64,000 nt of DNA from SZUA-365 sp034002405 (GTDB taxonomy: Bacteria; Bacteroidota; Ignavibacteria; SZUA-365). The translations under genes and the position numbers were made by a program. Each line of letters starts with the position of its first letter. The stretch's first letter is position 1. Shown here in pieces: positions 1 to 8,800 of the stretch. Location: positions 43,414 through 107,413 of the forward strand of contig JAVFAS010000005.1 in NCBI GenBank assembly GCA_034002405.1, in the 5' to 3' direction. Below the pieces are notes generated by a model. That model did not search any database. It was not told the origin of the DNA and saw only the letters and a list, made by a program, of their open reading frames with translations.

Positions 1-1628
1 TTGTGGAGCACGTCGTTGACTTCGGCAAGGGTGAGTCCCTCCTGAAGCACGGCTGCCATCGCGGCGACGAGATTGCCGGTGCCGCTCTCGAACACCGAGC
101 GGAGCGACTGGGAAAGCACGGCGGCGTCACAGGTCCGTGTCGCGAGATGCGTCCGACGCGACTCCTCCACCCGCTCCCTGACCGCCGCTGCATCGGGAAT
201 TCCGTTATTCAGCGGTTTTTCTCCGAGATTCGGATACTGGTTGCTTCCCACGATGACATCGCGGCGACGGGAAATGTTCGCCCGTTTCTCGGCGGCCGTA
301 CGCGCGATGCTGTCCTGAATGAATCCGCTCGATGCCGCGGCGACATATCCACCCCGCGCTTCGATTTCCTGGAACGTTTCCCAGGCGTGTGCGACGAGGG
401 CGTGTGTCAGCGATTCGACATAGTAGGATCCGGCCGCGGGGTCCGTGACGTGTCCGAGCCGGGATTCCTCGCGGAGAATGACCTGCAGATTGCGTGCGAT
501 GCGTTTTGAAAAATCGCCTGGCGTGGATGCGATCTCGTCGAAGGGCGCGGTGTACATCGAATCGGTTCCGCCGATCACCGCGGCCATGGCTTCGATGGTC
601 GATCGCAGCATGTTGACGTAGGGATCGTACTTCGTCTGATGCCAGAGGGAAGTGCGCGTATACATGCGCATTTTCCGTGCATCTCCGTCCTTCACGCCGA
701 ACGCCGTGGTCACGCGCGACCAAAGCATGCGTGCCGCACGCAGTTTCGCGATTTCCATGAAAAAGCTCATGCCGACCGGAATATCGAAGCGCATGCGACG
801 CGCGACCGCGTCGGCGGATAATCCCATATCCGTCAACCGGTTCAGATATTCCACGCCGGAGGCCAGCATGCAGGCAAGTTCCAGTGTCGCGCTGGCACCT
901 GCGTCATGATAACAATCGCCGCACACCGAAATCACGGTGGTCGGCATTGCCCGCTGATCGACGTAACTCACTGCGTCATGCATGAGCCGGAAGGTCGTCG
1001 AAAGCGAGTACGGCAGGGTGCCCGTGCTGATCAGATGGGCCAGGGGATTGAACGCAACATGTGACAGACTGCGCTCCGCCACCACGGCCATGGCGAGGAA
1101 AACCGGCGACGACAAGCCTGCCTGGATGTCCATGGCAATGCCGGGTTGAATGCGTTCGGATATTCGTTGAAAATCCGGATAGTGCTGCACGGCGGTCCCA
1201 CCCACGCCGACCGTTTTCGCGGAAGCATCACCGCTACCGCGGGCGAGCATCGCCGCATGATCCATGCGAAGCACCGCACCATCCTGACCCTGCCGGCGCG
1301 CGGACACGATTTCCTCGGCCGCGGCCTCCGGCAGGATCGCACTTGTCGTCTGGGCGATGACCCAGGGATGTGCTGCATTGCCGAGTGCACGTGTTCCGCG
1401 CACGTACGGCTCGAATCCCGGGAGCGTGTCGATCTGCGGCAGCCCCTCGATATCGTCGCGGAAGTTCATTGGCTCGACGGGGAAACCTTCATAAGGGTTC
1501 CATATCAGCTTTTCAAAATCGGCGCCTTTCAGATCGGCGGAAACCCGTTCTTTCCATTGTGCTTTTGTCGGTGGAGAAAACTCTGAAAAGAGCAGGTCTT
1601 CTCCTCCTGGCGTTCCAGTGTCATTCAT
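1..1628 (-). CDS. mutA: Methylmalonyl-CoA mutase small (beta) subunit, 3' end off window
   Basis: About 542 codons are visible from the ATG at 1628; the frame is still open at base 1, so the C-terminal B12-binding-like domain (family length roughly 620-700 aa) lies outside. The protein opens with a linker of the type FSPPTKAQWKERVSADLKG and continues through the MM_CoA_mutase barrel with GTDSMYTAPFDE (about residue 351) and DPAAGSYYVESL (about residue 393). The sequence fits the non-catalytic small subunit of the heterodimeric enzyme, which with the large subunit interconverts methylmalonyl-CoA and succinyl-CoA (propionate metabolism). The large subunit gene would be expected just beyond the left edge. 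It follows murI by 113 bp on the same strand. An upstream ATG is out of frame and closes at once, which supports 1628 as the start. Confidence 0.88.
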   Translation of the reverse strand, partial: MNDTGTPGGEDLLFSEFSPPTKAQWKERVSADLKGADFEKLIWNPYEGFPVEPMNFRDDIEGLPQIDTLPGFEPYVRGTRALGNAAHPWVIAQTTSAILPEAAAEEIVSARRQGQDGAVLRMDHAAMLARGSGDASAKTVGVGGTAVQHYPDFQRISERIQPGIAMDIQAGLSSPVFLAMAVVAERSLSHVAFNPLAHLISTGTLPYSLSTTFRLMHDAVSYVDQRAMPTTVISVCGDCYHDAGASATLELACMLASGVEYLNRLTDMGLSADAVARRMRFDIPVGMSFFMEIAKLRAARMLWSRVTTAFGVKDGDARKMRMYTRTSLWHQTKYDPYVNMLRSTIEAMAAVIGGTDSMYTAPFDEIASTPGDFSKRIARNLQVILREESRLGHVTDPAAGSYYVESLTHALVAHAWETFQEIEARGGYVAAASSGFIQDSIARTAAEKRANISRRRDVIVGSNQYPNLGEKPLNNGIPDAAAVRERVEESRRTHLATRTCDAAVLSQSLRSVFESGTGNLVAAMAAVLQEGLTLAEVNDVLH

Positions 1629-1741
1629 GCGATTCGTCTCTGCATCGTTGAGAAATCGAGGAACGGTATATTCCGCTCCCGCGAAAGAGATGTGACAAAA
1701 TTATCGATTTCCGGGCAGAAAAAAAACGTGATTGTCCTGAA

Positions 1742-2566
1742 TTACGCGAGGTGCACCTTGGTCACGCGAAGATCGGGGCGTCCGAGAAAAATCTGACCGA
1801 GTTCCTGGAATTTTTGCGGGACGTCGGAGACGAAGAATTCATAGCGGGGCTGGTCGGTCGAGGGGTTGAGCATGTCCTGTTCCCGGAGGAGGTGTTCGAC
1901 CTGCCGCGCCGCGGCTTCCCCCGAGTCGATGAGCGTTACGTCCGCCCCGACCGCATGCTGGATAACGTCTCGCAGGATGGGATAATGCGTGCATCCGAGA
2001 ATGAGGGTGTCGATGTTCCGATCGCGAAGATCAAGGAGGTATTCATCAGCCACCATCTGCGCGACGGGATGGGTGTTCCACCCTTCCTCCGCAAGGGGAA
2101 CGAAGAGAGGACACGCGCGCGCGGTCACATGAACGGATCCGTCCTGGCGGTGCAGCGCGTTGCGGTAACTTTCGCTGGCGATGGTCGCAAGCGTTCCGAT
2201 CACACCGATATTCCCGTGGGATGTGGCATGAATGGCGGCGTCCACTCCCGGATCGATCATGCCGACGATGGGGATGTCGAAGTGGGCCCGGAGATCGTCA
2301 ATGGCAATGGCGGAGACCGTGTTGCATGCCGCGACAATCAGCTTTACTCCCTGTGTCATCAGAAACGCCGTATCCTCGAACGCATATTCGCGGACAACCT
2401 CGGCTGATTTCGAGCCGTAGGGCACGCGGGCCGTGTCTCCGAAATACGTGATGTTCTCGTTCGGAAGATGGCGCATCAAGGCGTGCACGACGGTCAATCC
2501 GCCGATGCCGGAATCAAACACGCCGATGCTTTTCATTTTTGCCGCGATGTTCGAACTCGGGGACAT
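1742..2566 (-). CDS. murI: Glutamate racemase
   Basis: 274 aa cytoplasmic enzyme that interconverts L- and D-glutamate for peptidoglycan. Both catalytic cysteines of the Asp/Glu racemase family are present: C81 in VAACNTVSA and C192 in LGCTHYPIL, and the N-terminal DSGIGGLTV motif is at residues 18-26. The start at 2566 lies 3 bp after the glnD stop; an internal ATG at 2536 (MKSIGVFDSG) matches the usual family N-terminus better and cannot be excluded, since neither start has a strong Shine-Dalgarno. It is probably cotranscribed with glnD. Confidence 0.95.
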   Translation of the reverse strand: MSPSSNIAAKMKSIGVFDSGIGGLTVVHALMRHLPNENITYFGDTARVPYGSKSAEVVREYAFEDTAFLMTQGVKLIVAACNTVSAIAIDDLRAHFDIPIVGMIDPGVDAAIHATSHGNIGVIGTLATIASESYRNALHRQDGSVHVTARACPLFVPLAEEGWNTHPVAQMVADEYLLDLRDRNIDTLILGCTHYPILRDVIQHAVGADVTLIDSGEAAARQVEHLLREQDMLNPSTDQPRYEFFVSDVPQKFQELGQIFLGRPDLRVTKVHLA

Positions 2567-2569
2567 CGA

Positions 2570-4972
2570 TTACTCTGCCAGTGCCTGGATTTTTTCAAGA
2601 AGACGGAGACGGAGCTGTTCGCGACGCGTGGAATCCGTGAATGCGCCGCCACTCTCGTCAACGACATAAAAGGAATCAACGACGCCGTCGACGCGCGTCG
2701 CAATTTTGGCAAATGCGACATTCAATCCAAACAAGGACAGTTCCGCGGAAAGCACATACAACAAACCGAACGTATCGGGTGCGTACACGTCGACGATGGT
2801 CTGTTCCGCACCGGAAGCGGTATGATGCGGATGATATACGACATCGGTTGGAATGTGCGTTGTCGGGAGCTTTCTCAGCTTCCGAATCCATTTCCGTCGA
2901 TAGCGGTCGAAGATGGCACCGGCCTCGAGTTCGCCCGCGCAGACCGCACGTATCATGTTTCGAAGCAAGGAACACTGTTCCTCCCGGAGATGGCCGTCGG
3001 TGATGATATCCACGACGCGAAAGGTGTCGATCACGACATCGTGCCGTGTCTCGATGGAAGCATCGACGATGCTACAATCGGCCCCGAACAGTGCGGCGGC
3101 GAATTGCGAAAGAAGTAGCGGGCGGTCAAGACAGAAAATGGTGACTTCACTGAATGCCCGATGATGCCGCATGTCCATGCGAACCAATTCTCCATCGATC
3201 ACATCCTGGACAGCCGCGCTGAAATCGCGTCCGTCCGTCGTGAACAACGTGTCGCTGCTGTCCGCCCTTTCCCGGATGGATACGGAAGCACCATCCGTCG
3301 TGGACTCGGTCGAGAGCATGCGCGTGGCAACCTCGTGGAGTTCCCTGAGAAGTTCCCGCTTCCAATCGGTCAAGACACCGGGATTCAACGCGGCCATGTC
3401 GGCGAGTGTGAGCAGATAGAGCAGATCGAGCCGCTGTACCGACTGCACGACCGCGAGAAACGGCTGCAGGGATGTAATCTCCCGGAAATTGCGTCGGAAG
3501 GCGAGTTGCTCCATTCTCAAGTGCTCGCGGACAAGAAAGGAAACCGTGTCGATGATGTCGTGCCGTCCATAACGCCGAAGGATCGTCGGAACAAGATCAG
3601 CGCCAATCTGTTCGTGATGCGCAAGATCGATGGGCTTGGCGATGTCGTGCAGAAGTATTGCGTAATACAACACGGATTTATCTGGTATTTGATCCAGTAG
3701 TCGCGCGATTGCCGCATCGTCCCGCAGCCGGGTTTCCGTGGCATGGATGGCGCGGAGTGTATGTTCGTCGGCGGTAAAGAAATGGTAGACGTTATGCTGG
3801 AAAAAATGCTCGAGTGCCGCGAACTCCGGAAGAACGGCCGAGAGTACTCCATGTTCGTGCATGAACATCAAGGTCGCTGCGATGGAGGTGCCGGTGCGCA
3901 GGAGGTCGTCGAAACGACGCATGGTTTCCGCGCGGAAGGTTTTCCCTCGAAACGCATCCATGGCACGGATCAGGGCAGCGGATGGCTGTCGTTGCCCTGT
4001 CGCCATGGCAAGAAACACCTCCATGACATCCTGTTCATCGAGCGGCAATGCATGATCCGTTTCAGGTTCATGCGGGCGATTCCCGTGAGAAGAGGATGAC
4101 TGTCGCGCATCGTGAAATGCGAGTTGAACGGAGACGTGAACGGCCCTGGCGTGGGCGTAGTACGCACGCATGAAGCGCTCGACGGTTTTTTTCTCATCAT
4201 GCGAACGCATGCCCAGCGATGTCGCCACGCTGCGTTGCAACTCGAAGTCCAACGAGTCGTGGAGATGTCCGCTGTGGCGATGCATCTCGGCACGCACGGA
4301 CAGGAAAAACCCATAGGCATCGATCAATGCGTGTCTCCGTGCCTGGCTTAGATCCATCGTGGAAAGAATTTCCCGAATGTCAGGCAGGGGTTCGGTTCCC
4401 AACGGCCTGGAGGCGATCACGTCGAGCAAACCGATATAGTAGATTCCATGGATATCGCGCAGCGTTCCCGCACTGTTCTTGATATTCGGTTCAAGCAGGG
4501 ATACCGCCGATCCATACTGCCGATGTCTCTCCCGCGTGAGCAATTCCAATCCTGCGAGAATGTGTTCTCTCCGTTTCTTCACCGTCACCTTCATTCCCTC
4601 TCGGAATGCGCGATACGTGACGGTATGACCCGCGATGTACCGTGCATCCATCTGGGCGACCCATGAACGGATGTCCGTATCGATCATCGCGGATACATCG
4701 TCGAGCGAGCGTACCCCCACGCTCACATGCTCGATGCCACTGCTCAGCGCGGCGGTGATCCGCGCATCGAATGATTCCTGGTCGTCTGATACGTTCTTCC
4801 CGGTATGATTTTCATGATCGTCATCCGGACTTCCCTGAAGAACAAGCAAATCCAGATCAGAAAAATCTGTCTGTCCGGCACGCGCCACACTTCCGGTCAC
4901 GCAGAGACAGTATCCGCGTGCCGTCCAACGATCCTCCCACATTTCTTTCGCTTGTCGAACGCGATCACTCAT
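2570..4972 (-). CDS. glnD: [Protein-PII] uridylyltransferase / uridylyl-removing enzyme
   Basis: 800 aa bifunctional nitrogen sensor that uridylylates and de-uridylylates PII. Visible parts in order: nucleotidyltransferase motif GSVARAGQTDFSDLDLLV (residues 27-44, metal ligands in SDLD), GlnD helical linker, HD phosphohydrolase motif LLHDIAKP (about residue 440) for UMP removal, and two C-terminal ACT domains that bind glutamine. The open frame extends 23 codons upstream, but the ATG at 4972 has a GGGGAGG ribosome site about 8 nt before it, so I choose that. No glnB or glnA is near. It sits between dnaA and murI, and the upstream gap carries DnaA boxes. Confidence 0.95.
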   Translation of the reverse strand: MSDRVRQAKEMWEDRWTARGYCLCVTGSVARAGQTDFSDLDLLVLQGSPDDDHENHTGKNVSDDQESFDARITAALSSGIEHVSVGVRSLDDVSAMIDTDIRSWVAQMDARYIAGHTVTYRAFREGMKVTVKKRREHILAGLELLTRERHRQYGSAVSLLEPNIKNSAGTLRDIHGIYYIGLLDVIASRPLGTEPLPDIREILSTMDLSQARRHALIDAYGFFLSVRAEMHRHSGHLHDSLDFELQRSVATSLGMRSHDEKKTVERFMRAYYAHARAVHVSVQLAFHDARQSSSSHGNRPHEPETDHALPLDEQDVMEVFLAMATGQRQPSAALIRAMDAFRGKTFRAETMRRFDDLLRTGTSIAATLMFMHEHGVLSAVLPEFAALEHFFQHNVYHFFTADEHTLRAIHATETRLRDDAAIARLLDQIPDKSVLYYAILLHDIAKPIDLAHHEQIGADLVPTILRRYGRHDIIDTVSFLVREHLRMEQLAFRRNFREITSLQPFLAVVQSVQRLDLLYLLTLADMAALNPGVLTDWKRELLRELHEVATRMLSTESTTDGASVSIRERADSSDTLFTTDGRDFSAAVQDVIDGELVRMDMRHHRAFSEVTIFCLDRPLLLSQFAAALFGADCSIVDASIETRHDVVIDTFRVVDIITDGHLREEQCSLLRNMIRAVCAGELEAGAIFDRYRRKWIRKLRKLPTTHIPTDVVYHPHHTASGAEQTIVDVYAPDTFGLLYVLSAELSLFGLNVAFAKIATRVDGVVDSFYVVDESGGAFTDSTRREQLRLRLLEKIQALAE

Positions 4973-5212
4973 GATGGTGTCCTCCCCGCTCCGAATGCAC
5001 CGTATTGTATTATGAACATCTTTTTCTAAAAATAAGAACAATGATTGTTATTGGAACGGTGGATAAGTGGATAACGGAAGGAACTCGCGGCGCAGGTGTT
5101 GATTTTCAAACAGATAGTATCGAGCTCATTCATCCATCACTTCAAGTTGACGGTGCGTGGAAAATTGGTGGACGAGAGGATGTGTTCGAAGTGTGCACGG
5201 TCACCTTCAACG
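4973..5212. other. AT-rich intergenic region with DnaA-box-like sites (left half of candidate oriC)
   Basis: The spacer between glnD and dnaA begins with an AT-rich stretch (about 5008-5056), unusual for this GC-rich scaffold. It includes a perfect dyad AACAAT-G-ATTGTT at 5037-5049 and is followed directly by two abutting near-consensus DnaA boxes. Together with the perfect box at 5268 and those upstream of dnaA it could hold the duplex-unwinding part of an origin, or simply the glnD promoter. No gene was found in it. Confidence 0.45.
5058..5074 (-). promoter_or_regulatory. Two abutting DnaA-box-like sites
   Basis: On the minus strand the sequence reads TTATCCACT then TTATCCACC, each 8 of 9 matches to the DnaA box TTATNCACA and sharing one base. 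They lie right beside the AT-rich tract at 5008-5056. Confidence 0.5.
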
Positions 5213-5248
5213 AAAAAGGGCGGTCATGCACATTGTGCCGACCGCCCT
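5213..5248 (-). terminator. Rho-independent terminator of dnaA
   Basis: Perfect 9-bp stem AGGGCGGTC/GACCGCCCT (5217-5225 with 5240-5248) with a nested GCAC-ATT-GTGC stem in the loop. On the minus strand the stem is followed by TTTTT (5217-5213), 52 nt beyond the dnaA stop. This separates dnaA transcription from glnD. Confidence 0.85.
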
Positions 5249-5267
5249 GACCGTTTGTACACGGGTC

Positions 5268-5276
5268 TTATCCACA
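5268..5276 (+). promoter_or_regulatory. DnaA box TTATCCACA
   Basis: Perfect consensus DnaA box between the dnaA terminator and the dnaA stop codon. It is part of a set flanking dnaA on both sides. Confidence 0.6.
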
Positions 5277-5299
5277 CTCGTGGATGGGAGCCATTCCCG

Positions 5300-6733
5300 C
5301 TACCGGGAAATGTAGGAAAGCTGTTTCCGCAACTGTTCGATGCGATCGCGCAGCGACCGGTCGCTTTCCATGGCCGACTCGATGGTTTTGCATGCATGGA
5401 TGATGGTACTGTGATCTCGTCCACCAAAATGAAGTCCGATGGTTTTCAAGGATGCGCGCGTGAGATCCTTGGCGAGGTACATGGCGATCTGCCGGGGAAA
5501 GACCACTTCCTGCTTTCGTGATTTCGCCCGGAGTGCGTTCTCCGGAAGCTTGAAATAATCCGCGACGATCTTCTGAATTTGTTCGACCGTGATGTCTTTT
5601 TTCTCGGAAGAAATGACATGCCGGAGCACCCGCTCCGCCAGCGTGACATCGAGAGGTTGCTGCTCGAGAGTATGGCGCGCGATGAGCCCGATGTAACAGC
5701 CTTCGAGTTCGCGGATATTTGATTTGACATTCGAGGCGATGAATTCAATCACGTCCTGCGGCAGGTCGATATGGTCACTTTCCGCTTTCTTTCGGAGGAT
5801 GGCGATGCGTGTCTCGAGATCCGGGGGTTGCACGTCGACGGTGAGTCCGCATTGGAAGCGTGAAATCAGTCGCTCGTCAAGTCCGACCAGATCCTTCGGT
5901 GCCCGATCGGACGAAAGAATGATCTGTTTCTTGAGCTGATGCAGGGTGTTGAAGGTGTGGAAGAATGTGTCCTGGGTTCGTTCCTTGCCGGAGAAAAACT
6001 GGATGTCGTCGACGATCAACACATCCATGTTTCGATAGAAATTCGAGAATTCGATGGTGTTGTTCCGCTCGATTGCCTCGACGAAGTCGATGGTGAATTT
6101 CTCGCTGCTCACGTAATACACACGCTTGCCGGGATTGTTCATCGACACATGGTTGCCGATGGCTTGAATCAGATGGGTTTTCCCCAGACCAACACCACCG
6201 TAGAGCACCAGGGGATTGAAAGCCGTCTCTCCCGCATTGTTCGCCACATTCAACGCGGCGGCGCGGGCGAACTGATTGCCGTCACCGCGGATGAAGCTGT
6301 CGAAGGTGAATTTGGGATTGATATTGGTCACGAAGGGTTCACGCACGTACACCGGTGTCGTGGTACCCGCGCCTTGCGACGTGGCGGCTGCAGGGGTAGA
6401 ACCAGACGGATAGGGGTTTCTCTCCACCGCGAACGGAAGCTGTTCCTGCTTCGGCAGCTTGACGGCGTATTGCAGCGCCGCATTCTCTCCGAGGATTTCC
6501 CTGAGGGCCTGCTGGATCATCGAGAAATAGTGTTCCTCGATCCACTCATAGAAGTACGAACTCGGCACCTCCACGGTCAGAAGCGCATCGTCGAGCGAGG
6601 CGGGGAGGATGGGTTCGAACCATGTGCTGAACGTCAGCGGTTTGATCTGAGGACGAATCAGTTCGAGGCATTCCTTCCAGACGGACGACGCGCTCTTCCC
6701 GGTTTCAACATTCATTGCGTTTGAGTTATTCAC
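5300..6733 (-). CDS. dnaA: Chromosomal replication initiator protein DnaA
   Basis: 477 aa AAA+ initiator that binds DnaA boxes and opens oriC. Domains in order: N-terminal domain I (VWKECLELIRPQI onward), a linker rich in Ala/Thr/Gly around residues 100-130, the ATPase with Walker A GGVGLGKTHL (about 178) and Walker B VLIVDDIQFF (about 234), and the C-terminal box-binding helix-turn-helix with GGRDHSTIIHACKTI (about 430). The listed start is GTG at 6733; ATG at 6715 (MNVETGK) is an alternative. A perfect DnaA box overlaps the GTG, which suggests autoregulation. dnaN is not adjacent. A strong terminator follows. Confidence 0.97.
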   Translation of the reverse strand: MNNSNAMNVETGKSASSVWKECLELIRPQIKPLTFSTWFEPILPASLDDALLTVEVPSSYFYEWIEEHYFSMIQQALREILGENAALQYAVKLPKQEQLPFAVERNPYPSGSTPAAATSQGAGTTTPVYVREPFVTNINPKFTFDSFIRGDGNQFARAAALNVANNAGETAFNPLVLYGGVGLGKTHLIQAIGNHVSMNNPGKRVYYVSSEKFTIDFVEAIERNNTIEFSNFYRNMDVLIVDDIQFFSGKERTQDTFFHTFNTLHQLKKQIILSSDRAPKDLVGLDERLISRFQCGLTVDVQPPDLETRIAILRKKAESDHIDLPQDVIEFIASNVKSNIRELEGCYIGLIARHTLEQQPLDVTLAERVLRHVISSEKKDITVEQIQKIVADYFKLPENALRAKSRKQEVVFPRQIAMYLAKDLTRASLKTIGLHFGGRDHSTIIHACKTIESAMESDRSLRDRIEQLRKQLSYISR

Positions 6734-6734
6734 A
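6726..6734 (+). promoter_or_regulatory. DnaA box TTATTCACA overlapping the dnaA start
   Basis: Perfect TTATNCACA site covering the GTG start codon of dnaA. Binding there could block dnaA transcription or translation. Confidence 0.6.
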
Positions 6735-7237
6735 AGATTTCGGAATTCATGGTGTGTGGCCTCGCGGGGCGGATCACCCGCGTTCAGCGCGAGCGTCGCC
6801 CGAGGATTCGGACGAGATCGTCGATAAATCCTTTAAATGGAATAGGTTGGAAGAATTGCGCCGCTCCGTTTCGTTCGAGAGCTGTGCGGAACGCCCTTGA
6901 CTTCGTGTGACTCACCATCAGGCAAGGCTGGTTGACGCAGGTTATCCACAACTTATTCACAACAACGCGCGCCGTGTGGACGAAGTGAAGTATAGAGAGC
7001 GAAAACGTGATTTTCAACCGCGAAAAAGTGCGGTGATCACTTGACTTTTTCAAAGTGTACGTCCCGCAATGACTTATGACGAAAAAATTTTTCCAATCTT
7101 TTTTCTCAAACGTTTTCCCCGCCACACGCATGGCCGCGGCAGGCCGAAGCGGAGATGTGGACTTCGGCATGACTTGCTTTTCTAACGTCCCGGCCGTAGT
7201 ATTCAAGGCAATATTGTCCACGGAATTTTGCGACACC
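6735..7237. other. dnaA upstream intergenic region (right half of candidate oriC)
   Basis: About 500 bp between divergently oriented dnaA and the plus-strand gene at 7238. It holds two perfect DnaA boxes 2 bp apart (6942-6961) and an AT-rich tract with A- and T-runs at about 7076-7120. Open frames crossing it lack coding character. It must carry the dnaA promoter and possibly origin elements. Confidence 0.5.
6942..6961 (+). promoter_or_regulatory. Pair of perfect DnaA boxes
   Basis: TTATCCACA (6942-6950) and TTATTCACA (6953-6961), in the same orientation and separated by 2 bp, about 210 bp upstream of dnaA. Confidence 0.7.
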
Positions 7238-7780
7238 ATGAGACACGGATTCATTTTTTTTCTTCTCGTCACTCTGCTTCCGGGCTTGGTTCTTGCCCAG
7301 TTCCGGGGCGAGGAACCCGGTCCCCCATCGGTGCGTGATGGCGTGTATCGCAACACGGAATCCAATGCGATATTGGGATTCTTTCATCCGGAGAATCTGG
7401 AGATGCGTCACAGCGTCTCGGTCAGCTACGGAAGCGTCGGTGATCAGGGTGTCGGTATCTCGATGTACACGAACAGCCTCCGCTACCGGATTTCGGAGCC
7501 GCTGAGTGTGCGGGCCGATGTCGCGATGATGTTTTCCCCCTTCGGGAGCATGTCCTCGCGTTTTCAGCAGGATCTGTCGGGCATCTTTCTTCGCCGCGCG
7601 AGCATTGACTACCGGCCCGGCAAGAACATGCACATCAGTCTGCAGTACCGGAATGATCCATACGCCGTCTACGGTCCGTATTCCGGCAGCCGCGGTAGCA
7701 TTGGAGGGTACGGAGTCGGCGGATTCGGGTTTGGTGGCGGGATGTTTTTCGATGACTGGGACGACGAGGATCGTCCCTGA
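7238..7780 (+). CDS. Exported protein of unknown function with Gly-rich tail
   Basis: 180 aa. I chose the ATG at 7238 because it gives a clean signal peptide (MRHGFIFFLLVTLLPGLVLA followed by QF); the frame is open further upstream but lacks coding character there. The mature part has alternating hydrophobic strands (VSVSYGSVGDQGVGISMY, LSVRADVAMMFSP) typical of a small beta-rich envelope protein, then a Gly/Phe/Tyr-rich segment around residues 150-172 and an acidic end. I do not recognise the family. A terminator follows, so it is probably a single-gene transcript. Confidence 0.7.
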   Translation: MRHGFIFFLLVTLLPGLVLAQFRGEEPGPPSVRDGVYRNTESNAILGFFHPENLEMRHSVSVSYGSVGDQGVGISMYTNSLRYRISEPLSVRADVAMMFSPFGSMSSRFQQDLSGIFLRRASIDYRPGKNMHISLQYRNDPYAVYGPYSGSRGSIGGYGVGGFGFGGGMFFDDWDDEDRP

Positions 7781-7834
7781 GTTCAGCCTCTTTCGTGTAC
7801 ATGCCATCATGAGCGCGTACATTGGTCTGCCAGG

Positions 7835-7864
7835 AAATGCCGGGTTCAGCACTCGGCATTTTTT
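7835..7864 (+). terminator. Rho-independent terminator
   Basis: Stem AAATGCCG/CGGCATTT (7835-7842 with 7854-7861) with an 11-nt loop, followed by TTT. It ends transcription of the exported-protein gene and lies just before the next start at 7879. Confidence 0.75.
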
Positions 7865-7878
7865 CGTATATTGGTGGC

Positions 7879-8352
7879 ATGACCCGGGCGAAACAGCACA
7901 AGCAGCTCAATCCGAAACACCTCGTTCTGAATATCGTGATAGCCGTCCTGGCTGTCGTGGTTTTCTTCCTTCTGTACTCGTTTATCACCAACACCTTCAT
8001 CGACCGACCCGTGGACTGGACGGCTGAATCGTCGGAGGATGGGGAGTCCTCGGCGGAAATCATCCAGCTCGACGTGCTCAACGGCTGCGGCGCCTCCGGC
8101 GTGGCACAACGGTTCACCGATTTTCTCCGGAAGCGGAATTTCGACGTGGTGCAGTCCGCGAATTACAAGACATTCGATGTCGAGGAGTCTCTGGTCATCG
8201 ACCGAACCGGAGATCTCGAGACAGCACGCAAGGTTGCGTATGCGCTGGGTATCGAGGAACGAAACATCGTCCAGCAGATCAACCCCGATTATTATCTCAA
8301 CGTGTCCGTGGTCATCGGCAGGGATTACGACACACTCAAACCATCCGAATGA
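7879..8352 (+). CDS. LytR C-terminal-domain (LytR_C) membrane protein
   Basis: 157 aa from the ATG at 7879; the frame runs 19 codons further upstream, but that part overlaps the terminator. A basic N-terminus (MTRAKQHKQLNPKH) precedes one transmembrane helix (about residues 16-36). The extracytoplasmic part has the LytR_C pattern: IIQLDVLNGCGASGVAQRFTDFLRKR, then a second half ending VSVVIGRDYDTL. Such domains occur on LytR-CpsA-Psr cell-wall proteins and as stand-alone proteins; the catalytic LCP domain is absent. It precedes rsfS and argS on the same strand. Confidence 0.75.
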   Translation: MTRAKQHKQLNPKHLVLNIVIAVLAVVVFFLLYSFITNTFIDRPVDWTAESSEDGESSAEIIQLDVLNGCGASGVAQRFTDFLRKRNFDVVQSANYKTFDVEESLVIDRTGDLETARKVAYALGIEERNIVQQINPDYYLNVSVVIGRDYDTLKPSE

Positions 8353-8407
8353 TGCGGTCACGAATTCGGGTGGCTCACAGAACCATTGGTAACAGACTGG
8401 AACCGAT

Positions 8408-8752
8408 TTGGAAGCGAAGGAACTGGCGCGGCTGACCGCGGAACTGGCTCTCTCGAAGAAGGCCAAGGATGTACTCATTCTCGATCTCACCGGGTTGTCG
8501 GATGTGACGAACTATTTCGTTCTCTGCACCGGAGAATCCGACACCCAGGTGAAGGCGATCAGTGACGCCATCGACGAGGGCACGAAGGAACAGGATGCAC
8601 GCGTCTGGCGTCGCGAAGGATTGACCAATTTGCAATGGGTGCTGCTCGATTATGTCGATGTGGTGGTGCATATCTTCCAGCCGCGTGTCCGTGACTATTA
8701 CGACATCGAGCGGTTGTGGGGTGATGCCCCGCGCACGGTTGTCGAGGACTGA
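8408..8752 (+). CDS. rsfS: Ribosomal silencing factor RsfS
   Basis: 114 aa, the normal size. It binds ribosomal protein uL14 and prevents subunit joining when nutrients are scarce. Family hallmarks are visible: VLILDLTGLSDVTNYFVLCTG near the N-terminus, the central WRREG segment, and WVLLDYVDVVVHIFQPRVRDYYDIERLW towards the end. The start codon is TTG at 8408; no in-frame ATG or GTG lies close by, and the ribosome site is weak. It is 48 bp upstream of argS. Confidence 0.95.
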   Translation: MEAKELARLTAELALSKKAKDVLILDLTGLSDVTNYFVLCTGESDTQVKAISDAIDEGTKEQDARVWRREGLTNLQWVLLDYVDVVVHIFQPRVRDYYDIERLWGDAPRTVVED

Positions 8753-8800
8753 TCCGCGAACACCCACCGCCCCACTCATCACGAAAATTCCGCGGGACCC

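Noticed and set aside
1629..1741. Cobalamin riboswitch before mutA
   Set aside because: The spacer is only 113 bp and I could not find the conserved B12-box or the needed helices.
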